NCBI RefSeq assembly: GCF_905171765.1
Contig: NC_053395.1
Span: 183,414,156 to 183,478,155, forward strand
Length of the DNA: 64,000 nt
Reading direction: 5' to 3'
DNA from: Bufo bufo
Lineage: Eukaryota > Chordata > Amphibia > Anura > Bufonidae
Under the pieces are notes generated by a model, which had not been told where the DNA came from, made no database searches, and worked only from the letters and a program-made list of their open reading frames with translations. Positions 32,050 through 42,914 of the stretch are shown here, piece after piece; position 1 is the stretch's first letter, and every line of letters begins with the position of its first letter. The translations under genes and the position numbers were made by a program.

Positions 32050-32436
32050 CTGGTCTCCTATCCGGAATGGATGGGTTGGTTCCTGTGAAAGAGAAGGAGA
32101 CTTACAAGCAACTTATTTTTCAGTTTTACTGAGGACCTTGATCAGATTATTACTCCTCTCTGATCAGGTCCAAGTCCCCTTCCTGCACTACCAGGGGGCC
32201 TACCCATGAGTATCTCAATGCTGTTTATGTCCTACTCTGTGGAAATGTGCTATTAAGATGGAAGCACTGTGTTGGGGAATGCATAACTTCCCCTCTTCGC
32301 AGACTAATCCTATCTCAGGATTTTTCTGCAATACTGGCTAACACCAGTCTTGCTGTTCCTGTTCAGTGGCATACCACTGAAGATCAGTAAGCATTTGCAA
32401 CATCTCAGGGGTTGGAGGTGCCAAACATGGCATCTC
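32050..32436 (-). pseudogene. pol: ERV integrase N-terminal remnant
   Basis: Broken frames show the end of RNase H/start of integrase, including a segment (PEIGLVCEEGKLCIPQH followed by HFHRVGHKQH) that resembles the integrase zinc-finger region. Stops and frameshifts are frequent. The DDE core is not found between this and the C-terminal domain, which suggests an internal deletion. The segment stops at the Gypsy-B duplication ATCTC (32432-32436). Confidence 0.6.
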
Positions 32437-32612
32437 TGTCATGACCCGGGTTGTATTCGAACCGGGATCTTCCTGGTCTCTTAACCATAGCCTTACCTGT
32501 TGTGCTACAGAAGAGATCTAGACTTTGGGAATGTCCTTACTGTGTTCAACACTACATCATACTCTCTAGCTCCACCTGCTGCCAGCTGTGGACAATTCTC
32601 AATCTGGACAGC
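32437..32612 (+). mobile_element. Gypsy-B 5' LTR, first part
   Basis: The first 176 bp of the LTR, up to and including the Gypsy-A duplication ACAGC (32608-32612). Confidence 0.88.
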
Positions 32613-33069
32613 TGTTACGGAACCATGAACCAGACGTACAACAAGAGATAAGAGAAAATAAGAAGACTTTATTGAAAATAAAGCTGTAAAGCAAAAGTCC
32701 AAACGGATGGTGAAACCGAGCAGAGTCTTTGCGAAGCCAGAGGTCAGGAACCAGAAGGGTAGTCAGACGAAGCCAGGATCAGGAACCAGCAGGGTAGTCA
32801 GACGAAGCCAGGATCAGGAACCAGCAGGGTAGTCAGACGAAGCCAGGATCAGGAACTAGAAGCAGCAGCAGTCTTAGAAGCATGTGAACACAAGAGGACC
32901 AAGCAAGGAACTGAAGCCACAGACCTCCTATATATATGAGCTAGGCATCCAGCTCCTCCCAGTGGGAAGGAGGAGCCGCAGGGTGGAAGGCTACAAGAAA
33001 CCCAGAAACCAAGATGGCCGCCAGCACATGTCAAACGAAGGAGAACAGCAAGAAGGTAAGACCATGACA
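32613..33069 (-). mobile_element. Gypsy-A 3' LTR
   Basis: 457 bp, with three direct copies of a roughly 35-bp unit (GGATCAGGAACCAGCAGGGT type) at about 32745-32860. Confidence 0.88.
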
Positions 33070-33080
33070 GTACCTCCCCC

Positions 33081-36000
33081 TCAAGGGCCCCTCCTCCGCG
33101 GAGCACAAAACGGTTTCTGAGGGAAGCGTGCGTGGAAGGCTCGGAGCAAGGCAGGAGCATGGACATCTGCGGAGGGAACCCAGGAACGCTCCTCTGGACC
33201 ATAACCACGCCAATGGACCAAAAACTGCAACCGACCGCGGACCAGGCGTGAGTCCAGGATATTGCTCACCTCATATTCCTCACGATTGCCCACTTGGACC
33301 GGACGAGGCCGAGGAACCGAGGAAGTGAAACGATTACACACCAGTGGCTTCAACAGGGAGACATGAAACACGTTGGAGATCCGCATGCCAGGAGGAAGCG
33401 CAAGGGCATAGGCTACCGGGTTTACCCTGCGAAGCACTCGGAAGGGACCAACAAAGCGAGGCGCCAGCTTGGGAGTGGGCACTCGAAGGTTGAGGTTGCG
33501 GGTGGACAACCATACACGGTCTCCGACCTGGTAGGAAGGAGCAGGCGCTCGTCTGCGATCAGCCTGGAGTCTCTGGCGCTGCGCAGAGACCTCAAGGGAC
33601 TTCTGGATCTGTACCCAAGAAGCACGTAGGACGGAAAGGTGATCCTCCACAGCCGGAATATCCTGGGGAGAGAATACCTCCGGTAACACGGCAGGTTGGA
33701 ACCCATAATTGGCCATGAAGGGAGACGTCCCAGAGGAAGAGTTCACCGCCGTGTTCCTGGCAAACTCAGCCCAAGGCAGGAGGTCAACCCAATTGTCTTG
33801 GTGATCGGAGACATAGCAACGAAGGAATTGCTCCAAGGCCTGATTGGATCGTTCTGCGGCCCCATTGGACTGAGGGTGGTAGGCCGAGGAGAAGGAGATG
33901 AATCCCCAACTGGGAGCAAAAGGCGCGCCAGAACCTGGACACAAACTGACTCCCCCGATCCGACACAATCTCCTTGGGCAAACCGTGCAACCGGAAGACC
34001 TCCCTGGCAAAAATCGTGGCCAACTCTTGTGCAGAGGGTAACTTCTTGAGAGGAACACAGTGGCACATCTTGGAAAACCGATCCACAATCATGAGAATGA
34101 CCGTATGGCCTCGGGATGCAGGGAGGTCCACAATGAAATCCATCCCCAGGTGTGACCATGGGCGCTCCCCGGTGGCTATGGGTTGCAGAAGGCCCAACGG
34201 AAGGTGCCGAGGGGACTTACTCTGGGCACAAACGGAGCATGCCGCTACATATGCGGCGATGTCGGAACGTAGGGAAGACCACCAGAACAGACGTGAAACA
34301 GCCCAGGACAGCTGATTCTTTCCAGGATGCCCCGCGGTCTTGGAGTTATGGTAGGTTCGCAACAACCAAGTGCGCAACTCCTCAGGCACAAAACATCCGC
34401 CGTTGGGTCTCCCAGAGGGAGCACCAGATTGAGCCGCCAAAATCTGCTCACCCAGGGGAGAGGTCAGGCTGGTGCGAATGGCGGCCAGGATCTGATTCGG
34501 AGGTATGACCGAAGTCGGAATCGACTCCTCCCTGGACAGCTCGGAGTACTGCCGTGATAAGGCATCTGCCCTGATGTTCTTGGAACCGGGTAGGTAGGAG
34601 ACCACGTAATTAAAACGTGACAAGAACAGAGCCCATCTGGCCTGACGTGGTGTCAATCTCTTGGCCTCAGAAAGGTAGGTCAGATTCTTGTGGTCCGTCA
34701 GGATGAGAACCGGAACCACCGAACCCTCGAGCAAGTGCCTCCATTCTTTAAGGGCCTGCACGATGGCCAATAACTCCCTGTCACCAATCTGATAGTTGCA
34801 CTCCGCGGAAGACAGTTTCCGGGAGTAAAACCCACAAGGAAGCAGAGGACCCTCTGGTGTTCTACGCTGAGACAGAAGGGCGCCTACTCCCGTCTCAGAC
34901 GCGTCCACCTCGAGGACAAAGGGCAACCCAGGGTTGGGATGCGACAGAATCGGAGCCGACACAAAGGCGGACTTTAGGGCCTCAAAAGCTCGGATGGCCT
35001 CGAGCGGCCAGACCTGGGAATTTACTGCCCTTCCTGGTCAGATCCGTGAGAGGCTTGGCCAGCATGGAAAAGTCCCTGATGAACTTCCGATAATAATTGG
35101 CGAAGCCCAAAAAGTGCTGCAGGGAACGAAGACCACTGGGCTGGGGCCACTGTAAGACAGCCGAAACCTTCTCAGGATCCATGGAGAACCCCTCAGCGGA
35201 AATGATGTAACCTAAGAAGGTTACCTGGGATCGGTGAAATTCGCATTTCTCAAGCTTACCGAACAGCTTGTTCTCTCGTAACCGTTGCAACACTCGTCTG
35301 ACATCCAGAATGTGGGCCTCCATGGATTCAGAATATACCAAGATGTCATCCAAATAGACCACCACACACTGCTGCAACAGGTCACGGAAAACATCGTTGA
35401 TGAATTCCTGAAAGACTGCGGGCGCATTGCACAACCCAAAGGGCATAACCAAGGATTCATAATGACCGGTCCTGGTGTTAAACGCGGTCTTCCACTCATC
35501 GCCCGCCTTGATCCTTACCAGGTTATATGCCGCCCTCAGGTCGAGTTTGGTAAAGACCGTGGCCCCTTTAAGGCGATCGAACAGCTCGGAAATCAAGGGT
35601 ATCGGGTAAGCGTTCTTGATCGTGATGCGATTGAGACCCCTGTAATCGATGCAAGGCCTCAACTCACCGCCCTTCTTTTTCACAAAGAAAAATCCAGCCC
35701 CTGCCGGGGACGAAGATTTGCGAATGTGTCCGCGTGAAAGCACCTCCCTCACGTACTCCTCCATGGCCTCATTCTCCGCTACCAACAGCACCAGATTGTA
35801 ACTCTATGGCACAATCGTATGGGCGGTGCGGAGGTAGGGCAACCGCGCGCACCTTATCGAATACATCCCGGTACTCCTCGTATTCAGGAGGCAACAGAGA
35901 GTCCGAGGAAGTACACAGCAACTTGACAGACCCATGGATGCAACTAGCCCCACACTGCGGTGACCACGAGAGGATCTCGACCGATCTCCAATCGAAAGTC

Positions 36001-37382
36001 GGATTATGCTTCTGGAGCCAGGGGTACCCCAAGACCACCGAGTAGTGTGGAGACGAAATAACCTGGAGGCAGACCGACTCTCTGTGAACGGCACCAATGG
36101 CTATCCCCACTGGAAGGGTCTCATGAGTCACGTGTGGCGGCAGAAGGGGTCTGCCGTCTATCGCCTCAAGAGCCAGTGGGGAACCTCGAGCCTGCAGAGG
36201 AATGGAATTGGCGGCAGCGAACACACTATCAATGAACAAACCACCAGCACCAGAGTCCACCAACGCCTGGGTCGTCACCGAGCCCCCGACCCAGGAGAGG
36301 ACAACAGTGATCAGTGGTTTGTCAACACGGGAAACCGGGGACGAGGAGACTCCACCCAAGATCTGCCCCCGACAGGATCTCAGGTACGAGCGTTTTCCCG
36401 GACGGTTCGGACATGCCAACCGAAAATGCCCACCGAGACCACAGTACATGCATCGGCCCTCGCGTCTCCGGAGTGCCCTCTCCCCCTCGGACAGGCGAGC
36501 AAACCCCAGCTGCATGGGTTCACCCCCAGACAAGTCATCCCCAGGAGGCGTGGGAGGAGAGGGAGGCACGGGTGGGACAGCAAACGTAGGCACCAATCTG
36601 TTAGAAGACCTCCGCAGGTTCTCCTTAAAGGAAGGTCTCTCCCTGAGTCTGGTGTCAATCAAAATCAGGAAAGAAATAAGAGACTCGAGCTCAACTGGTA
36701 GGTCCTTAGCTGCAACCTCATCCTTCAAGGCATCCGAGAGACCATGAGAGAAAGCAGCGACCAGAGCCTCATTATTCCAGCCCACCTCTGCTGCCAGGGT
36801 ACGAAACTCAATGGCGTATTCAGCTACGGATCGTGAACCCTGTCTGATGGACATAAGGAGCTTCGCAGCAGAGGCAGCACGAGCCGGCACATCGAATACC
36901 TTCCGAAGAGAAGCAACAAAACCGGAAAACTCGGCAACCACCGGATTGTTGTTCTCCCATAAAGGGCTGGCCCAGGCCAAGGCCTTGTCCGAGAGCAGCG
37001 AGATCAAGAAGCCCACCTTTGATCTCTCAGTGGGAAAGGCATGTGGCAGCAACTCGAAATAAATGCCCACCTGGTTAAGGAAACCTCGGCACTGAGTTGG
37101 CTCTCCCCCAAAGCGCTGTGGAAGAGGGGCAGAACCGGTCATACCCCGAAACACCGCAGGCGCAACAACAGGTGTCGGGGTAGACTCTGGCGCAACAACC
37201 GGAGCGGCAGTAGGAGCGAGCCCAGGAGCGACAACCGACCCATCGGCAACGGGAGCGAAATGAGCCGTGCGTTCAAGCAGGGTTTGCAACGCCACAGCGA
37301 ACCGACCCAACAGGTGATCCTGCTGATCAAGTCTGGCAACCAGCGTGGGTAGCGAGGATGGCCCTGTACCGTCAGAATTCAT
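33081..37382 (-). pseudogene. Gypsy-A gag-pol with frameshifts
   Basis: Four overlapping pieces cover a complete chromovirus polyprotein. 37382-35769 is gag with CCHC knuckle (CMYCGLGGHFRLAC) and protease (VDSGAG). 35791-34982 is reverse transcriptase with YLDDILVYS. 34962-33784 is RNase H, integrase finger and DDE core (MDFIVDLP, SDRGSQFVSRFW). 34088-33081 is the integrase end (HPQSNGAAERSNQ) and a chromodomain (YEVSNILDSRLVRGRLQFLV). Frame changes lie near 35780, with some codons apparently lost, near 35000-34970 and near 33900. The start ATG is 13 nt after the 5' LTR. With near-identical LTRs, the defects were probably already in the copied RNA. Confidence 0.88.
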
Positions 37383-37383
37383 G

Positions 37384-37393
37384 GCTTGGTCCT
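37384..37393 (-). promoter_or_regulatory. Self-priming primer-binding site of Gypsy-A
   Basis: Two nucleotides after the 5' LTR the element strand reads AGGACCAAGC, the complement of GCTTGGTCCT in the LTR (complement of 37678-37687). That LTR site lies about 32 nt after a TATATATA box (complement of 37711-37720). No tRNA primer site is visible. Confidence 0.6.
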
Positions 37394-37395
37394 AA

Positions 37396-37852
37396 TGTTA
37401 CGGAACCATGAACCAGACGTACAACAAGAGATAAGAGAAAATAAGAAGACTTTATTGAAAATAAAGCTGTAAAGCAAAAGTCCAAACGGATGGTGAAACC
37501 GAGCAGAGTCTTTGCGAAGCCAGAGGTCAGGAACCAGAAGGGTAGTCAGACGAAGCCAGGATCAGGAACCAGCAGGGTAGTCAGACGAAGCCAGGATCAG
37601 GAACCAGCAGGGTAGTCAGACGAAGCCAGGATCAGGAACCAGAAGCAGCAGCAGTCTTAGAAGCATGTGAACACAAGAGGACCAAGCAAGGAACTGAAGC
37701 CACAGACCTCCTATATATATGAGCTAGGCATCCAGCTCCTCCCAGTGGGAAGGAGGAGCCGCAGGGTGGAAGGCTACAAGAAACCCAGAAACCAAGATGG
37801 CCGCCAGCACATGTCAAACGAAGGAGAACAGCAAGAAGGTAAGACCATGACA
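37396..37852 (-). mobile_element. Gypsy-A 5' LTR
   Basis: 457 bp, one difference from the 3' LTR (C at the position matching T in 32855-32858). It carries the TATA motif and predicted start described for the primer site. Confidence 0.88.
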
Positions 37853-37857
37853 ACAGC

Positions 37858-38137
37858 CTTTAAATAGGAAGTGAGGACATCACTCAGTGCCCGTTTATTT
37901 GGATTTCTTCCCTGGGTGTTTTGACTTCAGTGATCTTCCTTGTATTGAACTCCTGCTTGATATCCCGACTATTCTACAGCCTGCTGATTTTGTACCTTGC
38001 CGCCAGATCGTGAATGACCTTAGCCTGGCTGACTCTTCTCCGGATTTTGATTGTGAACTATTTGCCTGACGACGCTTTGCCTGGATCTCAAGCACACTAC
38101 TTCCACTTCGGACACTACCTTTTACAGGTACCTTACA
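37858..38137 (+). mobile_element. Gypsy-B 5' LTR, second part with core promoter
   Basis: The remaining 280 bp of the LTR. TTTAAATA (37859-37866) lies about 30 nt before GCCCGTTTATT (37889-37899), the predicted RNA start. The LTR ends TACA at 38137. Confidence 0.85.
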
Positions 38138-38138
38138 T

Positions 38139-38149
38139 AATAAACGGGC
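38139..38149 (+). promoter_or_regulatory. Self-priming primer-binding site of Gypsy-B
   Basis: AATAAACGGGC is the exact 11-nt complement of GCCCGTTTATT at 37889-37899, one base after the LTR. This matches the self-priming arrangement of Tf1-type elements. The 3' LTR copy of the start site has one mismatch (GCCTGTTTATT). Confidence 0.65.
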
Positions 38150-38153
38150 CACA

Positions 38154-39116
38154 ATGGCAGTGGACCCTGCTGAGATTGTTAAGGCGATTACACGTCAGGG
38201 ACAATTGATCGGAGCTCATGAACAGCATCTTTCTTCCCTGGACGCCAAGTTGGATGAACTTTGCACCATGCTCAAATCTTGTTTGCCTGGTTCCTCTGCA
38301 ACGGTTCAGACTCCGGATCCTACTCCTGCTACGGTCCAACCCGCCTCTTCTGTACCACCAAAACTTCCCTTGCCTGACAAGTTTGGTGGTGATACTGAGG
38401 ACTGCAGAGGCTTTTTAAATGTTTGCCGTTTGCATTTCCGCAACAACCCTGCGACTTTTAGCACTTCGTCTGCCAAAGTGACTTTTGTAATTTCCTTGTT
38501 AAAGGGGAAGGCCCTGGCCTGGGTCTCTCCTTATTTGGAACGCAACGATCCTGTACTCCAAGATGCTGAAAAATTTCTGGCCTCTCTCCAGATTGTATTT
38601 GACAAGCCAGGTAGAGTTTCTGCAGCTGAGTACTCCCTCTTGGACATACAACAAGACACCAGATCTGTGGCACAGTATGCTATTGAGTTCCGTACCCTTG
38701 CTGCTGAAACAAATTGGGACTCAAGGGCATTACGTGCAGCCTTCCGAAAAGGTCTTACGGATCTCATCAAGGACGAATTAGTTTATAAAGATCTCCCAGA
38801 AGACCTTGAGAAATTCATAGAGCTGTGTGTTCGTCTGGATGTCCGGTACCATGAAAGGTGCCAAGAGAGACTTAGAACCCGCAAGTTTCCTAGGCCAGTT
38901 TACCGTTTGGCCCCTAACTTCCAAGCACCACCTCAGCCAGAACCTGAAACCTCTGTTGTACCCCAGACACCTGTGGAACCCATGGAGGTGAGCCGTCTCC
39001 ACCTAACTGAGTCAGAGAAACAAAGGAGGCGTTCATTGGGCCTATGCCTGTACTGCGGACTTAAAGGACATTTAGTATCTGTCTGCCCCTCCCGTCCAGT
39101 AAAAGGCAGGGTCTAA
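38154..39116 (+). CDS. Gypsy-B gag (320 aa)
   Basis: The frame starts at an ATG 16 nt after the LTR. It contains the retrotransposon gag core (about residues 70-220, including LPDKFGGDTEDCRGFLN and VISLLKGKALAWVSP) and a C-terminal CCHC knuckle (CLYCGLKGHLVSVC). It forms the capsid-like particle that packages element RNA. It stops at 39116; the pol frame is already open before that point in another phase, so gag and pol are joined either by a one-base mutation or by programmed frameshifting. Confidence 0.88.
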   Translation: MAVDPAEIVKAITRQGQLIGAHEQHLSSLDAKLDELCTMLKSCLPGSSATVQTPDPTPATVQPASSVPPKLPLPDKFGGDTEDCRGFLNVCRLHFRNNPATFSTSSAKVTFVISLLKGKALAWVSPYLERNDPVLQDAEKFLASLQIVFDKPGRVSAAEYSLLDIQQDTRSVAQYAIEFRTLAAETNWDSRALRAAFRKGLTDLIKDELVYKDLPEDLEKFIELCVRLDVRYHERCQERLRTRKFPRPVYRLAPNFQAPPQPEPETSVVPQTPVEPMEVSRLHLTESEKQRRRSLGLCLYCGLKGHLVSVCPSRPVKGRV

Positions 39117-42100
39117 CCAGTGTTGGAGGAGCTGGCTTAGACCTTACAGGTAGATCCTCCAAGACCAAGATTACTGTTCCGGCTACTATCCATTTATCTT
39201 CTAAGCTTGTTTTCTGTGAGGCTTTTGTGGATTCCGGAGCTGCGGGTATATTCTTGGACTACACTTTTGCAAGAAAGAACAACATCCCGTTTGTTCCTAA
39301 GTCTAGACCCCTGAACATTACCACCCTGAATGGACAGCCCTTGGGAGATGGTATTGTGAAATTCGAGACTACGACAATCACCCTGCAGGTAGGCCTCCTC
39401 CACAAAGAGGAAGTTGTCTTGTCTCTTATTGATTCTCCGCTTCTGCCTATCATCCTTGGTTACCCATGGTTACAACTTCACAACCCCTCTTTTGATTGGG
39501 AAAATGGAGAACTAACCTCCTGGGGATCGTCCTGTCGCCTTCGCTGTTTGTCTCAACCCAAAAGACTTTCTGCTTGCATGTTGGCTCCTGTGACTATCCC
39601 ACCTACCTTGCCTCGTGAATACCATGACTTTGCAGACGTATTTTGCAAACAAAAGGCAGAGGTGTTACCCCCACATCGTCCTTTTGACTGTACAATTAAA
39701 TTGATTCCCGGAGCACCTCTTCCCAAAGGAAAGACCTACCCCCTGTCTCTGCCCGAACAAAACTCTATGGAGGAATACGTAAGAGACAACTTGGAAAGAG
39801 GTTTTATCCGACCCTCTTCTTCTCCAGTAGGGGCAGGTTTCTTCTTCGTTGAAAAGAAAGATGGGGGCCTTCGACCATGCATAGACTATCGGGGGTTAAA
39901 TCAAATCACCGTAAAGGACTCCTACCCTTTGCCACTCATTCTTGAACTATTTGATCTACTTAAGGGGGCTGTTATATTCTCCAAGCTAGACCTACGAGGG
40001 GCTTATAACCTGATTCGAATTAATGAGGGGGACGAGTGGAAGACAGCATTCAACACTCGTAATGGACACTTTGAATATTTGGTCATGCCATTTGGCTTGT
40101 GTAACGCACCTGCTGTCTTTCAACGTTTCATGAATGAAATTTTTCATGATTTCAGCAACCATTTTGTGATCATCTACTTGGACGACATTTTAATCTTTTC
40201 CAAGACTCTTCCAGAGCACATCTCGCATGTGAAACAGGTATTACAACGGCTTAGAGAAAACCATCTTTATGCAAAGATCGAGAAATGCAGTTTCCATCAA
40301 AGCTGTATTCCTTTCCTTGGGTACATCATAAGTGCTGACGGTTTCCAAATGGACCCTCAAAAACTTTCCGCTGTCTTGCAATGGCCCCAACCGACCACTT
40401 TAAGAGGACTCCAAAGCTTTTTAGGATTTGCAAATTACTACAGACGCTTCATTAAGAGTTTTGCCTCCATTTCGGCACCCCTTACTGCCATGACTAAGAA
40501 GGGTACAAATTGCAAGGCGTGGTCTTCAGAAGCAAAATCAGCTTTCCAGCGATTAAAGGACATGTTCAGTAAAGCTCCAATTCTTCAGCATCCAAATCCT
40601 GACCTCCAGTACATTGTTGAGGTTGATGCCTCTGAGGTTGGAGCAGGTGCCGTACTCTCCCAGAGACAGCCAAAGTCTGGTAGAATCCATCCAGTAGCTT
40701 TTTTCTCTAGAAAGTTTTCTCCGGCAGAGATGAATTATGATGTTGGGAATCGAGAACTACTGGCCATCAAATTGGCATTGTCTGAATGGCGACATCTTCT
40801 GGAAGGGGCTTCCAAACCTTTTACTATCCTCACTGACCATAAAAACCTACTGTATCTTCAGACTACTAGACGTCTGAACTCACGTCAGGCTCGATGGGCT
40901 CTGTTTTTCTCCCGTTTTAATTTTGTCCTTTCTTACGTTCCAGGGCATAGAAACAAAAAAGCCGATGCTCTTTCCAGACAGTTCGCTTCCTCTGAAGAAG
41001 ATCAACCAGCCGAGCAGTATATAATCCCACCTCACAAAATTGTCGCACAGATCTCTACGGCCCTTTCCCAACAGCTACAAGAAACCCAGAATCGTGTTCC
41101 CCAGGGCTTGAAGATACCACCAGGTCGCCTGTACGTAGCCCCTAGTCTCAGAAAACCTATACTCCTCTGGGCACATAATGGCGTGTTATCCGGTCATCCT
41201 GGTGTCACCATCACTCTTAAGACCTTGCAGCGTCATGTCTGGTGGCCTCGTATGAAAAAGGATGTTACTGACTATGTGGCTGCCTGCCCAACTTGTGCTG
41301 CTAATAAAGTACCCCGCACATTACCTGCTGGACTGTTACATCCACTTCCGGCACCTCGCCAGCCTTGGACCCATTTGACCTTGGACTTCATTGTAGACTT
41401 ACCCAAGTCCGAGGGCATGACTGCTATATGGGTCACAGTGGATCGCTTTTCCAAAATGTCTCATTTTGTGCCGATTCCGGGATTACCTACAGCGAAAGCA
41501 CTGTCCACTCTTTTCCTTTCCCATATTGTAAGACATCATGGCATACCTACCAATGTCATCTCAGACCGCGGATCCCAGTTCGTTTCCCGATTCTGGAGAG
41601 CGTTCTGCAAGAAACTGGGAGTAACGCTCTCACTCTCTACCTCACATCACCCTCAAACTGATGGTCAAACCGAACGCATAAACCAGACCCTAGAAACCTA
41701 CCTTCGACATTATGTCAATGCCTTACACTCCAACTGGTCTGAGTATTTGCCTTTAGCTGAGTTCGCCCTAAATTCCCGTTGGCACAGTGCTCTTCATACC
41801 ACACCATTCTACGCAGCCCTAGGCTATCACCCTCAGACTTTTCCCCTACTTCAGCCTTCTTCTGGTGTACCAGCAGCAGATCAGCGGGTGAAAAATATTC
41901 TACTACATTGGAAGAAGATTAGTTTATTACTACGGAAATCAGCAGGCAAGTACAGGCTTTTTTCCAACAGACGAAGACGCCATATACCTCCATATGTGGT
42001 GGGGGACAGAGTTTGGCTATCAACCAAGTATGTGAGACTGAAACAACCTTCTACCAAATTGGGCCCTCGATTCATTGGTCCTTACAGGATCATTGCTCGA

Positions 42101-42421
42101 GTTGGACCAGTTTCCTATCGCTTAAGATTACCTTCTTCTCTCCGGATACATCCCGTGTTCCACGTTTCACTCCTCAAAAAAGCTATTTTCAACCGCTACT
42201 CCAGATCACAACAGCTACCTCCTCCTGTTCTTGTTGATGGACAAAATGAGTTTGAAGTCTCCAAGATTCTTGATTCCAGAAGACAGGGCCGTGGCCTTCG
42301 GTATCTGGGTCATTGGAAGGGGTATCCTGTCACAGACCGCTCCTGGGTTCCAGCCAAAGATCTGCATGCCCCTTCTCTTATACGAGACTTCCATACCTCG
42401 TTTCCCACTAAGCCCCGCTAG
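39108..42421 (+). CDS. Gypsy-B pol: protease, RT, RNase H, integrase, chromodomain
   Basis: Open without interruption from about 39108, in a frame different from gag. Domains in order are protease (FVDSGAAGIF near 39221), reverse transcriptase with IIYLDDILIFS, RNase H (FTILTDHKNL), integrase finger (SGHPG...WWPRM...CPTC), DDE core (LDFIVDLP, SDRGSQFVSRFW, DGQTERINQ) and a chromodomain at the end (FEVSKILDSRRQGRGLRYL, SWVPAKDLHAPSL). The only visible defect is the frame change near 39100. It ends 32 nt before the 3' LTR. Confidence 0.9.
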
Positions 42422-42440
42422 GCCCCCGGAGGGGTCCATT

Positions 42441-42453
42441 GGGGAGGGGGCCC
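42441..42453 (+). promoter_or_regulatory. Gypsy-B polypurine tract
   Basis: GGGGAGGGGGCCC immediately precedes the 3' LTR, the usual place of the plus-strand primer. Confidence 0.7.
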
Positions 42454-42909
42454 TGTCATGACCCGGGTTGTATTCGAACCGGGATCTTTCTGGTCTCTTA
42501 ACCATAGCCTTACCTGTTGTGCTACAGAAGAGATCTAGACTTTGGGAATGTCCTTACTGTGTTCAACACTACATCATACTCTCTAGCTCCACCTGCTGCC
42601 AGCTGTGGACAATTCTCAATCTGGACAGCCTTTAAATAGGAAGTGAGGACATCACTCAGTGCCTGTTTATTTGGATTTCTTCCCTGGGTGTTTTGACTTC
42701 AGTGATCTTCCTTGTATTGAACTCCTGCCTGATATCCGGACTATTCTACAGCCTGCTGATTTTGTACCTTGCCGCCAGATCGTGAATGACCTTAGCCTGC
42801 CTGACTCTTCTCCGGATTTTGATTGTGAACTATTTGCCTGACGACGCTTTGCCTGGATCTCAAGCACACTACTTCCACTTCGGACACTACCTTTTACAGG
42901 TACCTTACA
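42454..42909 (+). mobile_element. Gypsy-B 3' LTR
   Basis: 456 bp and uninterrupted, with TG/CA ends. It shows what the 5' LTR looked like before Gypsy-A landed and confirms the Gypsy-A target site. Confidence 0.9.
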
Positions 42910-42914
42910 ATCTC

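Larger units (their letters stand above)
32613..37852 (-). mobile_element. Gypsy-A: chromodomain Ty3/Gypsy element inside the Gypsy-B LTR
   Basis: A 5240-bp element with 457-bp LTRs (32613-33069 and 37396-37852), TGTTAC/GTGACA-type ends and the duplication ACAGC (32608-32612 and 37853-37857). The two LTRs differ at a single position by eye, so insertion is very recent, yet the coding region has several frameshifts. A polypurine tract (minus strand GAGGGGGAGGTAC) abuts the 3' LTR at 33070. It landed directly upstream of the TATA motif of the Gypsy-B LTR. Confidence 0.92.
32437..42909 (+). mobile_element. Gypsy-B: chromodomain Ty3/Gypsy element inside the ERV
   Basis: A full-length element with TG/CA-ended LTRs of 456 bp and the 5-bp duplication ATCTC (32432-32436 and 42910-42914). 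Its 5' LTR is split by Gypsy-A into 32437-32612 and 37858-38137; the 3' LTR is 42454-42909. The LTRs differ at about five positions. Gag (38154-39116) and pol (to 42421) are open but in different frames. Without Gypsy-A it is about 5.2 kb. Confidence 0.92.

Noticed and set aside
39090..39130. Programmed frameshift between Gypsy-B gag and pol
   Set aside because: Possible, but no clear slippery heptamer is seen at the overlap, and Gypsy-1, a relative, has gag and pol in one frame; a one-base mutation is as likely.
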